A stretch of 7,965 bases of DNA from 188UL27-1 sp038526275 (GTDB taxonomy: Bacteria > Pseudomonadota > Alphaproteobacteria > Rhodobacterales > Rhodobacteraceae). Location of the stretch: NCBI GenBank assembly GCA_038526275.1, contig JBCBGY010000197.1:1-7965 (forward strand). The letters are read 5' to 3'. The notes below the pieces were generated by a model. The model saw only the letters and a program-made list of their open reading frames with translations. It had not been told where the DNA came from and made no database searches. Both the position numbers and the translations under genes were made by a program. This document shows positions 1-5,634 of this stretch, in pieces. Positions within the stretch are counted from its first letter, which is position 1; every line of letters starts with the position of its first letter.

Positions 1-1
1 A

Positions 2-100
2 GGGCTAGCGTCCCGCGGCTTCCACCTTGTCAGATTTGTCAACGCGGGCCATCCTGCCAAGACCAAACCTAACGCGTTGGCCCGCATCAAAAAATCTTAG
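2..100 (+). CDS. Possible 3' end of an unrecognised gene cut by the window edge
   Basis: One frame is open from base 2 to a TAG at 98-100 and would encode the last 32 residues of a protein, ending in ...NALARIKKS. The basic, lysine-rich tail reads like a natural C-terminus, but I do not recognise the family. A second frame is also open as far as base 72, so the call rests on composition only. If real, the gene converges on the HXXEE gene, whose stop lies at 166. The 65 bases between them show no convincing terminator. It could equally be decayed intergenic DNA. Confidence 0.3.
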   Translation, partial: GLASRGFHLVRFVNAGHPAKTKPNALARIKKS

Positions 101-165
101 ACAATTTCGGCTGCTGAGTGGCAACTTTCAATGCTTCGCGACCGCAACTATGAGATCTGCCGTCG

Positions 166-939
166 TTAAACGTCGGGCGACGGTGGTTGTGATGCATGTG
201 AAAACAGGAACGCTGGTAGGAGGGACCAAACGACAAGGGTCGTGAAATAGGCAAGCTCGGGTATCCAGCCGAACCAATGCATGGCCAGAATTCCCGCGAC
301 CATGATGACGTGAGCGAGGAAGGCCCAAAGAAGGCTTGCGAGCACTAGACGAACGGTGGCCATCTCGGTGTGGACAAGCCAAACGTAAGCTGCCACGCCA
401 AAGGGCAGGAACAGGATAAGCGCGGTCAACAATCCTGGATTGTAGGTGCCAGTCACGAGACCGGCACCAATATGACTGACTGCATTTACAACAGCGATTG
501 CGGTCATGCAAAGCACTGCAAAGATGTGGCGAGCGCCAAGCAAAACCGCTAAGGCACCCACCAGCCAAACGAGCGATGTGTTGATCACAAAAATCGAGGC
601 TGGAGAAATGAATTCTACGCCGCTCTCGCTGCCGGTGAGGCCCGACAGAAGCTCGTTCAACGAACCATGGAAGGCATAAATTCGACCAAATAAATCAATC
701 CAATGCTCTTCGAATTGATGAACAATGTAAGCTACCCAGAGCAGCAGCGCCCAGCTGCGCGGCTCAATCGTGTCTTCGTCGGCCGAGCGAAACGCGGCAG
801 CCGCCAAGAGCAAGAAGGGTGCCATGAAGGTCCCAACCTTCATCCAATGCTGAAGTAGAAACGCGTGCTGGCCGAGCGGCGCCCAAAGCATGAAAAACGC
901 TAGGACAAAGGCACACAGCGCTGCTCTATGTTGCGTCAT
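166..939 (-). CDS. HXXEE domain-containing polytopic membrane protein
   Basis: This 257-residue, mostly hydrophobic protein has about seven predicted membrane segments. It carries the signature of the HXXEE family (function unknown): H74-Q-F-E77-E78 inside a membrane segment, then N152...H156 (VVNAVSHI) and a YNPG turn at 166-169. His, Glu and Asn conserved within the membrane suggest a metal site or acid-base chemistry, so an integral-membrane enzyme is plausible but unproven. The ATG at 939 was chosen over a further-upstream start at 987 because it removes a polar, arginine-rich leader that lies inside the preceding gene. With this start the gene overlaps the DUF6640-like gene by 14 nt, implying translational coupling. 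It is the last gene of the DoxX/flavoprotein run. The stop is TAA at 166-168. Confidence 0.85.
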   Translation of the reverse strand: MTQHRAALCAFVLAFFMLWAPLGQHAFLLQHWMKVGTFMAPFLLLAAAAFRSADEDTIEPRSWALLLWVAYIVHQFEEHWIDLFGRIYAFHGSLNELLSGLTGSESGVEFISPASIFVINTSLVWLVGALAVLLGARHIFAVLCMTAIAVVNAVSHIGAGLVTGTYNPGLLTALILFLPFGVAAYVWLVHTEMATVRLVLASLLWAFLAHVIMVAGILAMHWFGWIPELAYFTTLVVWSLLPAFLFSHASQPPSPDV

Positions 940-1369
940 TGGTTGACGCCGCGCGCGATAACCCAAGCGCTGTTCCCAGGGCGGCAAGCAACAAGACGGT
1001 CACGAGTGAGAACAGGAAGGTATTAGACTCGATCCCTGCGATGGTATGTGTGTGACCATTGGTATCGACAAGCGCGCCGCCATAAGCCGAGCGGAACAGC
1101 GTCGCGACCCAGAATCCACCGGCAAACATCAGGCCCAGCGCGATCGGCACGAAAACCTCATCCCGCCGCCAAATCAGAAAAAGAGCGGTGCTAGCGACAC
1201 CAGCGCCAAAGGCCAAAAACCACGCGCCATGGAACCGTGCATGCTCGCTCCACAACGGATTGAATAGATGGGTCTCATTCAAGTCCGCCAAGGCAGGAAC
1301 AAGACCGTAAAAGACAGTAATCGCGCTGATGAACACTTTAAGCAGGATCGTTGCAACCGTGGGAGCCAT
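926..1369 (-). CDS. Small four-helix membrane protein, DUF6640-like
   Basis: This 147-residue protein has about four membrane segments, at roughly residues 7-28, 48-67, 74-93 and 117-137. The stretch HLFNPLWSEHARFHGAWFL (34-52), just after the first helix, resembles the N-P-x-W-x-x-H-A-x-F-H motif I associate with DUF6640 proteins, whose function is unknown; the family name is from memory. A second polar loop holds NGHTHTI (104-110), so several histidines cluster at the membrane surface. The ATG at 1369 follows the flavoprotein stop by 25 nt, with only a weak AAAGAA upstream as ribosome site. Its 3' end overlaps the HXXEE gene by 14 nt. The two membrane proteins may form a complex, which is inference from coupling and shared histidine-rich character. 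Confidence 0.75.
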   Translation of the reverse strand: MAPTVATILLKVFISAITVFYGLVPALADLNETHLFNPLWSEHARFHGAWFLAFGAGVASTALFLIWRRDEVFVPIALGLMFAGGFWVATLFRSAYGGALVDTNGHTHTIAGIESNTFLFSLVTVLLLAALGTALGLSRAASTNDAT

Positions 1370-1394
1370 GTCGTTTCTTTGCAGTAAGTTCGAG

Positions 1395-1973
1395 TTAGTT
1401 GAATTCAGTGGCGGGTGTGCTCAGGCCTTCATAAAGGGCTGCGACTGCCTGTTTCAGTTCGGCTGAGAGTTCTGGTGTTTTCAGGCTTTGGGTTTCGTCG
1501 TCGAAGTGTTCAGCGAATGGTCCAAAGTTGAATGTGCTGGTGACCTTCCCGCCAAAAAATGGCGCAGCTTCCGACGCTATTTTGAGTACGTTTTGGCCCC
1601 CGCGCGAACCGATAGAGGTCGCCATCATGAGCATCGGCTTGTTTTGATAGATCTGCATTCTGATGCGGCTGGACCAATCAAAAACGTTCTTGAAGGCTGC
1701 GGTGTAGCATCCGTTGTATTCCGCGAAGGAGATGATCAAACCATCGGCCGCGCCAATGCGCCCATAAATGTCTTTGGCAGCCGTCGGTATCCCCTCAGCT
1801 TCCCTTTGTGGGCTGTAGACCGGCATATCATAGTCGGCCAAATGGATTGTCTCGACCTGAATGCCGTCGTCAAACTCAGTTTGAAGAAGGCGTGCCGCAC
1901 AGTTTGCAAGCTTCGCATTGATGGACGTCAGGCTGTTGCTGGCCGCGAAGGCGAGAACTCGTTTGGGGGACAT
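1395..1973 (-). CDS. NADPH-dependent FMN reductase family flavoprotein
   Basis: This 192-residue protein has the flavodoxin-like fold of the NADPH-dependent FMN reductase family (azobenzene/chromate/quinone reductase relatives). The FMN phosphate loop is at residues 9-19 (FAASNSLTSIN, in place of the usual GSxRxxSxN). The flavin-contacting motif is at 84-100 (AEYNGCYTAAFKNVFDW, matching the family's PEYNGS...LKNxxDW), and an SIGSRGGQ loop lies at 120-127. The length is normal for the family. The start at 1973 is set by an AAGG at 1980-1983 with a 6-nt spacer; a longer open frame to 2237 reads through the DoxX gene and is discarded. Members reduce quinones, azo dyes, metals or free flavin; which applies here is not visible. 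It sits 23 nt after the DoxX-like gene and 25 nt before the next membrane protein, so it is co-transcribed. Confidence 0.9.
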   Translation of the reverse strand: MSPKRVLAFAASNSLTSINAKLANCAARLLQTEFDDGIQVETIHLADYDMPVYSPQREAEGIPTAAKDIYGRIGAADGLIISFAEYNGCYTAAFKNVFDWSSRIRMQIYQNKPMLMMATSIGSRGGQNVLKIASEAAPFFGGKVTSTFNFGPFAEHFDDETQSLKTPELSAELKQAVAALYEGLSTPATEFN

Positions 1974-1996
1974 AAAGGACCTTAATTCGATGCGGT

Positions 1997-2380
1997 TTAT
2001 CGAGAGATGATGGCGTTCAATTGGGCGCGGTTGAGGACAACAACGATTGCGCACAACGCCGCCAAGACGAGCGCAGGCACTGCAGACGGTCCGGCTACGA
2101 ACACGTGGAACAGAGCACCGCAAATCATTGTTATGCAGAGCAATCCTGCGCCAATGGCTTGCATACCCGGGACCCAAAGCAACGCAGCCGATCCGATTTC
2201 CACAAATGCGGTGACATAGCGGAACCATTGGCCCCAACCGATTGCCTCAAATGTCTCCACCATCATGGCAACACCGAGAAGCGTAGCGCCGCCAGCGGCC
2301 ACAAAAACAATTGTACGGAGTTCGCGCAGCGCGAGCGAGACGTAGTCCATGTTGGCACTTCGAACATATCGATCGTTCAT
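1997..2380 (-). CDS. DoxX-like family membrane protein
   Basis: This 127-residue protein has four membrane segments, at about 22-42, 56-72, 76-95 and 99-117. The pattern from W49 (GWGQWFRYVTAFVEIG) through GALFHVF and the alanine/leucine-rich last helix is that of the DoxX-like family: small four-helix proteins found near redox and flavin enzymes, loosely linked to thiol/quinone and oxidative stress functions. The ATG at 2380 is preceded by GAAAGG about 12 nt upstream. A GTG at 2392 (4 residues longer, overlapping that site) and an ATG at 2350 are alternatives. It starts 63 nt after the hydrolase gene and ends 23 nt before the flavoprotein, giving an operon-like arrangement. A role as membrane partner of the flavoprotein is inference. 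Confidence 0.85.
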   Translation of the reverse strand: MNDRYVRSANMDYVSLALRELRTIVFVAAGGATLLGVAMMVETFEAIGWGQWFRYVTAFVEIGSAALLWVPGMQAIGAGLLCITMICGALFHVFVAGPSAVPALVLAALCAIVVVLNRAQLNAIISR

Positions 2381-2443
2381 ATTAAGAAGCACCTTTCAAA
2401 GGCTGCGCCGCCGGGTGTTGCGCCTTCGTAGATGTAAAGCAGA

Positions 2444-3568
2444 TCAGTTTTTGGCCGGAAACTGAAACGCCACTGGGTGGGAAAAGACCATCTCTGGTCG
2501 GTTCTGATTGCCGTTCTCAAAAAGTTCTCGCGCCAGATCGGCTACCATGTGCGGATCTTCCGCATGCAGGAAATGGTTTGCTCCTACGATAGCCACACGG
2601 GCATCAGGAAGAAGATCGGCAGACGTCATGTATTCCTCGGCCCTTTGGCCCGGATCATCATCACCTTGGATGAGAAGCACAGGCATCGTCATCTCGGGGA
2701 TGACATTTTCCATGCGGAATTCCAGCTCAATATCAAAGCTCGTGCCTTGGAAGGTGCGTGCCGCAGCCTCAGGCGTGCCCGGAAAGCCAAATTCCCAGTC
2801 GAGGCGTTGAAGAAAGCGCTCGGGGAAATGCACCGAACCGTAGTTGCTGGAATACGCTGTGCTGGCGAGGTTTTCCTGGCTCTGAAACTCCACTGACGCC
2901 ATGGCTTCGTGGGGTGGGCGGGGCAGTCCGTGGGGTTGATCGAAGGACTGCTGCATCCGCACATAAGCCGAGACACGCTCACTGACGCCGTCGATAGTCA
3001 ATAGATTTTCGCTAACAATAGTCCCTCGATCGTGGCTGATCAGGTTGAAATCAGTGACGCCAATTTTGTCCAAAAGCGTGGCAAGGCTCGCTGCCGCTCC
3101 GGCATAGCTAACGTCGATCTCCGAACCCTTGTCCGATTGTCCGTACCCCAACACGTCAACAGCAATGACGTAATATTCGTCAGCCAAGAGCGCCATCACT
3201 TCTGAATTCGCCCACCAGGTGTCAGGATAGCCATGCACCATCAAGACGACCTCGTCTGACGGATCGCCCGCCGTTACAAAATGCCAAACCGGCCCGTCTG
3301 CTTCGACGAACCAGTGGGTGCCGAAGACACCCAAACCAAGATGCTCAATCTCGCCATGCTGGCTGACCCTCAGGGTTTGTGGAATCGCCTCTGGATATCG
3401 GCCCACATCGTCAGAGATCCGTGCAAGCGGATACGGTTCGTATGAGAATTCCTCCCAAGCCTGGGTGCTGTCGTCTGCGAAGGCAGGCGCTGCAGCGGAC
3501 AAGGCCAACACCAAGCAAGCCATTGTCTTTGCGGTAGCGGATTTGGCCATTCGAGATTCGGGAATCAT
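2444..3568 (-). CDS. Exported alpha/beta hydrolase, epoxide hydrolase/haloacid dehalogenase-like
   Basis: This 374-residue protein starts with a Sec-type signal peptide: basic MAKSATAK, a hydrophobic stretch, and an A-F-A site at 29-31 before DD. The mature enzyme would be periplasmic. The oxyanion motif HGYP is at 112-115. The nucleophile elbow SHDRG (178-182) puts Asp180 where lipases have Ser, as in epoxide hydrolases, haloalkane dehalogenases and fluoroacetate dehalogenase (GHDRG). The acid residue is in GDDDP (302-306) and the catalytic His is probably H332 in ANHFLHAEDP. A cap domain fills about residues 205-290. The region 33-90 before the core is longer than in simple cytosolic members. 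The start at 3568 is fixed by a strong AAGGAGG 5 nt upstream. It is divergent from the LysR gene, its likely regulator. Ring opening of an epoxide or dehalogenation is likely, but the substrate is unknown. Confidence 0.88.
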   Translation of the reverse strand: MIPESRMAKSATAKTMACLVLALSAAAPAFADDSTQAWEEFSYEPYPLARISDDVGRYPEAIPQTLRVSQHGEIEHLGLGVFGTHWFVEADGPVWHFVTAGDPSDEVVLMVHGYPDTWWANSEVMALLADEYYVIAVDVLGYGQSDKGSEIDVSYAGAAASLATLLDKIGVTDFNLISHDRGTIVSENLLTIDGVSERVSAYVRMQQSFDQPHGLPRPPHEAMASVEFQSQENLASTAYSSNYGSVHFPERFLQRLDWEFGFPGTPEAAARTFQGTSFDIELEFRMENVIPEMTMPVLLIQGDDDPGQRAEEYMTSADLLPDARVAIVGANHFLHAEDPHMVADLARELFENGNQNRPEMVFSHPVAFQFPAKN

Positions 3569-3573
3569 CAGTA

Positions 3574-3580
3574 CCTCCTT
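3574..3580 (-). promoter_or_regulatory. Strong ribosome binding site of the exported hydrolase
   Basis: On the minus strand AAGGAGG lies 5 nt before the ATG at 3568. It is the best Shine-Dalgarno match in the window and decides the start: the second in-frame ATG (MAKS..., 18 nt further in) has none. It suggests the hydrolase is made at high level when transcribed. Confidence 0.8.
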
Positions 3581-3602
3581 GCCGTGGGTCAGACCTCGTC
3601 AA

Positions 3603-3631
3603 AATATCGGCATGTTGGAGCATTGATCCAA
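3603..3631 (-). promoter_or_regulatory. Candidate sigma70-type promoter for the hydrolase
   Basis: Reading leftwards, TTGGAT (3626-3631) and GATATT (3603-3608) are separated by 17 bp and lie about 35 bp upstream of the hydrolase start. Both boxes are imperfect. The -35 box overlaps the palindromic CAATTG in the proposed LysR site, which would let the regulator touch polymerase. Support is only by eye. Confidence 0.35.
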
Positions 3632-3657
3632 TTGATTATTTGCATAAACTTTATTGG
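3622..3657. promoter_or_regulatory. Candidate LysR-type operator between divergent genes
   Basis: The 90-bp gap between the hydrolase and regulator starts contains an AT-rich cluster of repeats. These are ATTGAT twice (3622-3627 and 3631-3636), the palindrome CAATTG (3629-3634) inside ATCCAATTGAT, and a spaced inverted pair CCAAT (3628-3632) and ATTGG (3653-3657). LysR regulators usually bind such dyads (T-N11-A type) in the shared divergent region, controlling the neighbour and themselves. The second arm sits directly before the regulator's own ATG at 3659. The exact site is inference. Confidence 0.4.
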
Positions 3658-3658
3658 T

Positions 3659-4573
3659 ATGAAGAATGTTCGAAATACTGACCTCAACCTGCTAGTTGCA
3701 TTTGATGCACTCATGTCGGAACGCAGCGTGACCGAAGCCGGAAAGCGTATTGGCCTCGCTCAATCGTCGATGAGCAATGTACTCACCAGGCTTCGTGCCC
3801 TCTTTGATGACGAGCTATTTGTGCGCACACCAAAGGGCATGTCACCGACTCCCATCGCCTTAGACGCCGCGGAGCATGTTAGGGCCGCAATTTTGGCGGC
3901 CGAGGAGGCCATCAATGTTGGGAGACAGTTCGACCCGCAAAGCTACAAAGGTGAAATCACTCTGCTAACCCATGATCTGATTGAGCTCACCGTGGTACCG
4001 AATGTCGTGCGCGCGCTGGAACGCAGGGCACCAGGCATTCGTTTGAAGACGCGTGCCATGTTTGGCGGAGACTTCGCCGAGGACTTGGACGCAGATCGCG
4101 CCGAGCTAGCCCTCTGTGTTGCGCGCGTCGTGCCAAAGCGATTTTACTATCAGGTGCTTTGCGATGAAACCTTTGCCGGGATCGCTAGGTTCGACCATCC
4201 GATTGTGCAAGGGCCGGTCACAATGGATGACTTCCTAGCGGAGAAACACGCCGGGCTATCGACACGCTCCGGCGACAATGGCGTTATTGACATTGTGCTT
4301 GAAAAGCAGGGCCGCTCGCGTAACGTCGCTGTTACCGTGTCGAGTTTTGCGGCAATACCCCCACTTGTTATTGAAACCAACGTGATAGCTGTCTTGCCAC
4401 GTCGTCTCGCCGCAAAGGCGGACAAAGAACTACCCGTCAAGATGTTTGACCTTCCTTTTGACGTGCCGACTGTCCAGTCAAAACTCATTTGGGGAAAGGG
4501 CGCGGACCGGTCATCGGTGTCGTCGTGGTTCAGGCAATTGGTAGCGGAAATCGTGACAACAGACGAGAATTGA
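3659..4573 (+). CDS. LysR-family transcriptional regulator
   Basis: This 304-residue protein has the normal LysR length. The N-terminal winged helix-turn-helix spans about residues 6-65: DLNLLVAFDALMSERSVT, then AGKRIGLAQSSMSNVLTRLR as the HTH, followed by ELFVRTPKGMSPTPIA as the wing. The remaining ~210 residues form the periplasmic-binding-protein-like effector domain. The N-terminal style resembles the NodD/PcpR-like branch that senses aromatic or phenolic inducers; that is family resemblance, not proof. The start MKNVRNTDLN at 3659 gives the canonical distance to the HTH; an in-frame start at 3584 would add 25 unlikely residues running through the divergent promoter. No good Shine-Dalgarno is visible, suggesting low expression. 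It probably controls the divergent hydrolase and perhaps the four genes beyond. Confidence 0.92.
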   Translation: MKNVRNTDLNLLVAFDALMSERSVTEAGKRIGLAQSSMSNVLTRLRALFDDELFVRTPKGMSPTPIALDAAEHVRAAILAAEEAINVGRQFDPQSYKGEITLLTHDLIELTVVPNVVRALERRAPGIRLKTRAMFGGDFAEDLDADRAELALCVARVVPKRFYYQVLCDETFAGIARFDHPIVQGPVTMDDFLAEKHAGLSTRSGDNGVIDIVLEKQGRSRNVAVTVSSFAAIPPLVIETNVIAVLPRRLAAKADKELPVKMFDLPFDVPTVQSKLIWGKGADRSSVSSWFRQLVAEIVTTDEN

Positions 4574-4580
4574 ACACGTT

Positions 4581-4601
4581 GACTGCGGCGAATGCGCAGT
4601 C
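4581..4601 (+). terminator. Hairpin after the LysR gene, possible terminator
   Basis: GACTGCG (4581-4587) and CGCAGTC (4595-4601) form a perfect 7-bp stem with a 7-nt loop, starting 8 nt after the LysR stop codon. The position suits a terminator, but the following bases (TGCAGCCTTC) contain no run of T, so it may only stabilise the 3' end. Confidence 0.4.
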
Positions 4602-4709
4602 TGCAGCCTTCAACTCGGCAAGCTACCAAGTGCGGCGAACGATCCGAAAGCGATACACCAAAGCCCGCAATAGTCGGTAACCGGCACTCTTGAACCATCC
4701 GGGCTCGTT

Positions 4710-4734
4710 GCAGCATTTGGAAGGGTTGGGCTCA
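4710..4734 (+). repeat. Dispersed intergenic element, copy 1
   Basis: GCAGCATT (4710-4717), 9 unmatched bases, then TGGGCTCA (4727-4734). The same two blocks in the same order and orientation, 8 bases apart, recur at 7895-7918. Both copies lie outside genes. Function is unknown. Confidence 0.45.
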
Positions 4735-5007
4735 GAGCGGGCTTCGGAGGCAACGCAGCATTTACGGTCACCAGGCCCCACGGATTGTTGAGAACGGCCC
4801 ATTCCTGCCGTTTACCCTGGCATCGCGCCTCTGCGGTGCGGCCCGCCATTCCGGACTTTCGCTGTCGGTGCAAAATCGAGCTAACTTCGAACCGTTGGTG
4901 TGCGGACGAGACATCATTTCGCTGCATCAGCACCAAGGTCTGCTCCGGTAAAACTGCTGTTCAATTTTGGGGCTTAAAAAGTGAATTGGAGGGTATTTCA
5001 TCGACAA

Positions 5008-5033
5008 GAAGGCAGGCCTACGGCCTGCTCTTC
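5008..5033 (-). terminator. Palindrome ending the ECF42 operon, probable terminator
   Basis: GCAGGCC (5012-5018), loop TAC, GGCCTGC (5022-5028) is a perfect 7-bp GC-rich stem. GAAG and CTTC on the outside (5008-5011 and 5030-5033) extend it past a single bulged base. It lies 18-24 nt after the stop codon of the last SRPBCC gene on the minus strand. The tail read in that direction (CTTCTTG) is only mildly T-rich. It could act on both strands. Confidence 0.6.
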
Positions 5034-5051
5034 GTCTGGATTTGAAAGCGC

Positions 5052-5552
5052 TCAGGCGAGCGCCTTGATGTTTTTGAGGCCAAGTTCGTAGGTTTTGCCG
5101 AGCATGCGATCCATGAACAGGCCGAAGACGCGGAAGACCGGGTTGAAGCCCATGTCCGAGGTCACGGTCCAAACAACGCGGCACCCTGTGTCTGTCGGCT
5201 CTGCGCTGATTGTCTGCATCGGTTTACCCATTGCGCCGAGGTCGATGAGGTGTGTGACGCTTGTCGCTGTGACGTTCGTCACGGTCTGGGTGCCCTTACC
5301 TTCCTTGCCTTCAAAACGGAAACCGGAGCCAACGCCTTCGGTTGGACCAAATGGTGTGATTTTCAGGTCAGGATCGGTGCTGCGGTAGGGGTTGAACGTC
5401 TGGAAGCCTTCGGTGCTGGCGACACGGGCGATGACCTCTTGGGGGGGCATGGACACATCTGCCTCACGGGTCACGACAACTTTGCGTGGCAAGAGCAGTG
5501 CGATCAGAGCGACGGCAAAGATGACGGCGGCGACTGTGTAAATGATGGTCAT
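5052..5552 (-). CDS. SRPBCC family protein with N-terminal membrane anchor (copy A)
   Basis: This 166-residue protein has a hydrophobic helix at residues 3-21 followed by PRK, then a START/Bet v1-like (SRPBCC, polyketide-cyclase type) domain over about 27-163. The fold is a lipid or small-molecule binding cavity. It is clearly paralogous to the gene at 7238-7750: shared blocks are FNPY (53-56), FGPT.GVGSGF (68-78), QTV, DLGA (104-107) and GMNPVFRV/GFNPVFRV ending in ELGL.NI. The ATG at 5552 follows AAGGA by 8 nt; an open frame running further upstream crosses the promoter and is rejected. The gene has its own ECF42-type promoter (5606-5632) just after the sigma stop. It is probably an effector of the ECF42 regulon; the ligand is unknown. 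Which side of the membrane the domain faces is unclear. Confidence 0.85.
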   Translation of the reverse strand: MTIIYTVAAVIFAVALIALLLPRKVVVTREADVSMPPQEVIARVASTEGFQTFNPYRSTDPDLKITPFGPTEGVGSGFRFEGKEGKGTQTVTNVTATSVTHLIDLGAMGKPMQTISAEPTDTGCRVVWTVTSDMGFNPVFRVFGLFMDRMLGKTYELGLKNIKALA

Positions 5553-5574
5553 TGGTCTGGTCCTTTTCTCTGGT

Positions 5575-5599
5575 GCAGAAGAATTTCTTTCCCTTCTGC
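5575..5599 (-). promoter_or_regulatory. Leader hairpin of SRPBCC copy A
   Basis: GCAGAAG (5575-5581) and CTTCTGC (5593-5599) form a perfect 7-bp stem with an 11-nt loop. It starts 6 nt downstream of the -10 box, so it should lie at the very 5' end of the transcript, where it could protect the mRNA. The paralogue has a hairpin in the same place. Confidence 0.45.
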
Positions 5600-5605
5600 C
5601 CACAC

Positions 5606-5632
5606 GACGAAGACCGACGCCGCCAATCGACA
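5606..5632 (-). promoter_or_regulatory. ECF42-type promoter for SRPBCC copy A
   Basis: On the minus strand TGTCGA (5627-5632), a 17-bp spacer, then CGTC (5606-5609). This matches the TGTCGA/CGTC type that I recall being reported for ECF42 sigma factors. Identity with the second promoter at 7807-7833 extends to TGTCGATTGGCG and CGTCGTGTGGG. It lies 2 nt after the sigma stop codon, and the ATG is 53 nt past the -10 box. It gives the last gene its own sigma-dependent start. Confidence 0.8.
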
Positions 5633-5634
5633 TC

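Larger units (their letters stand above)
4574..5051. other. Gene-free stretch between convergent units
   Basis: In these ~480 bases I find no reading frame that looks like a protein. Short open frames on both strands have low-complexity or arginine/proline/serine-rich translations and no ribosome sites. The stretch holds a hairpin just after the LysR stop (4581-4601), one copy of a dispersed intergenic element (4710-4734), a lone TGTCGA on the minus strand at 5001-5006 without a partner box, and the palindrome at 5012-5028 that probably ends the right-hand operon. The rest may be decayed DNA. Confidence 0.6.

Noticed and set aside
160..183. CCGTCG/CGACGG inverted repeat at the end of the HXXEE gene as a terminator
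   Set aside because: The stop codon lies inside the loop and no T-tract follows.
128..568. 146-codon minus-strand frame antiphase to the HXXEE gene
   Set aside because: Shadow frame rich in Arg/Cys/His; the other frame has the membrane helices and the HXXEE motif.
1974..2237. 88-codon N-terminal extension of the flavoprotein
   Set aside because: It lies antiphase over the DoxX-like gene and is rich in Cys/Arg with no family match. The FMN motif sits at the normal distance from the start at 1973.
2399..2426. Stem AAGGC.GC / GCGCCTT between hydrolase and DoxX-like gene as a terminator
   Set aside because: Bulged, large loop, no T-run, and it leads straight into the ribosome site of the next gene; attenuation cannot be excluded.
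4610..4936. 108-codon minus-strand open frame
   Set aside because: Translation is low in structure and shows no family resemblance, there is no ribosome site, and it contains the dispersed repeat.
5001..5006. Third TGTCGA box (minus strand)
   Set aside because: There is no CGTC 16-18 bp downstream and no gene follows in that direction.
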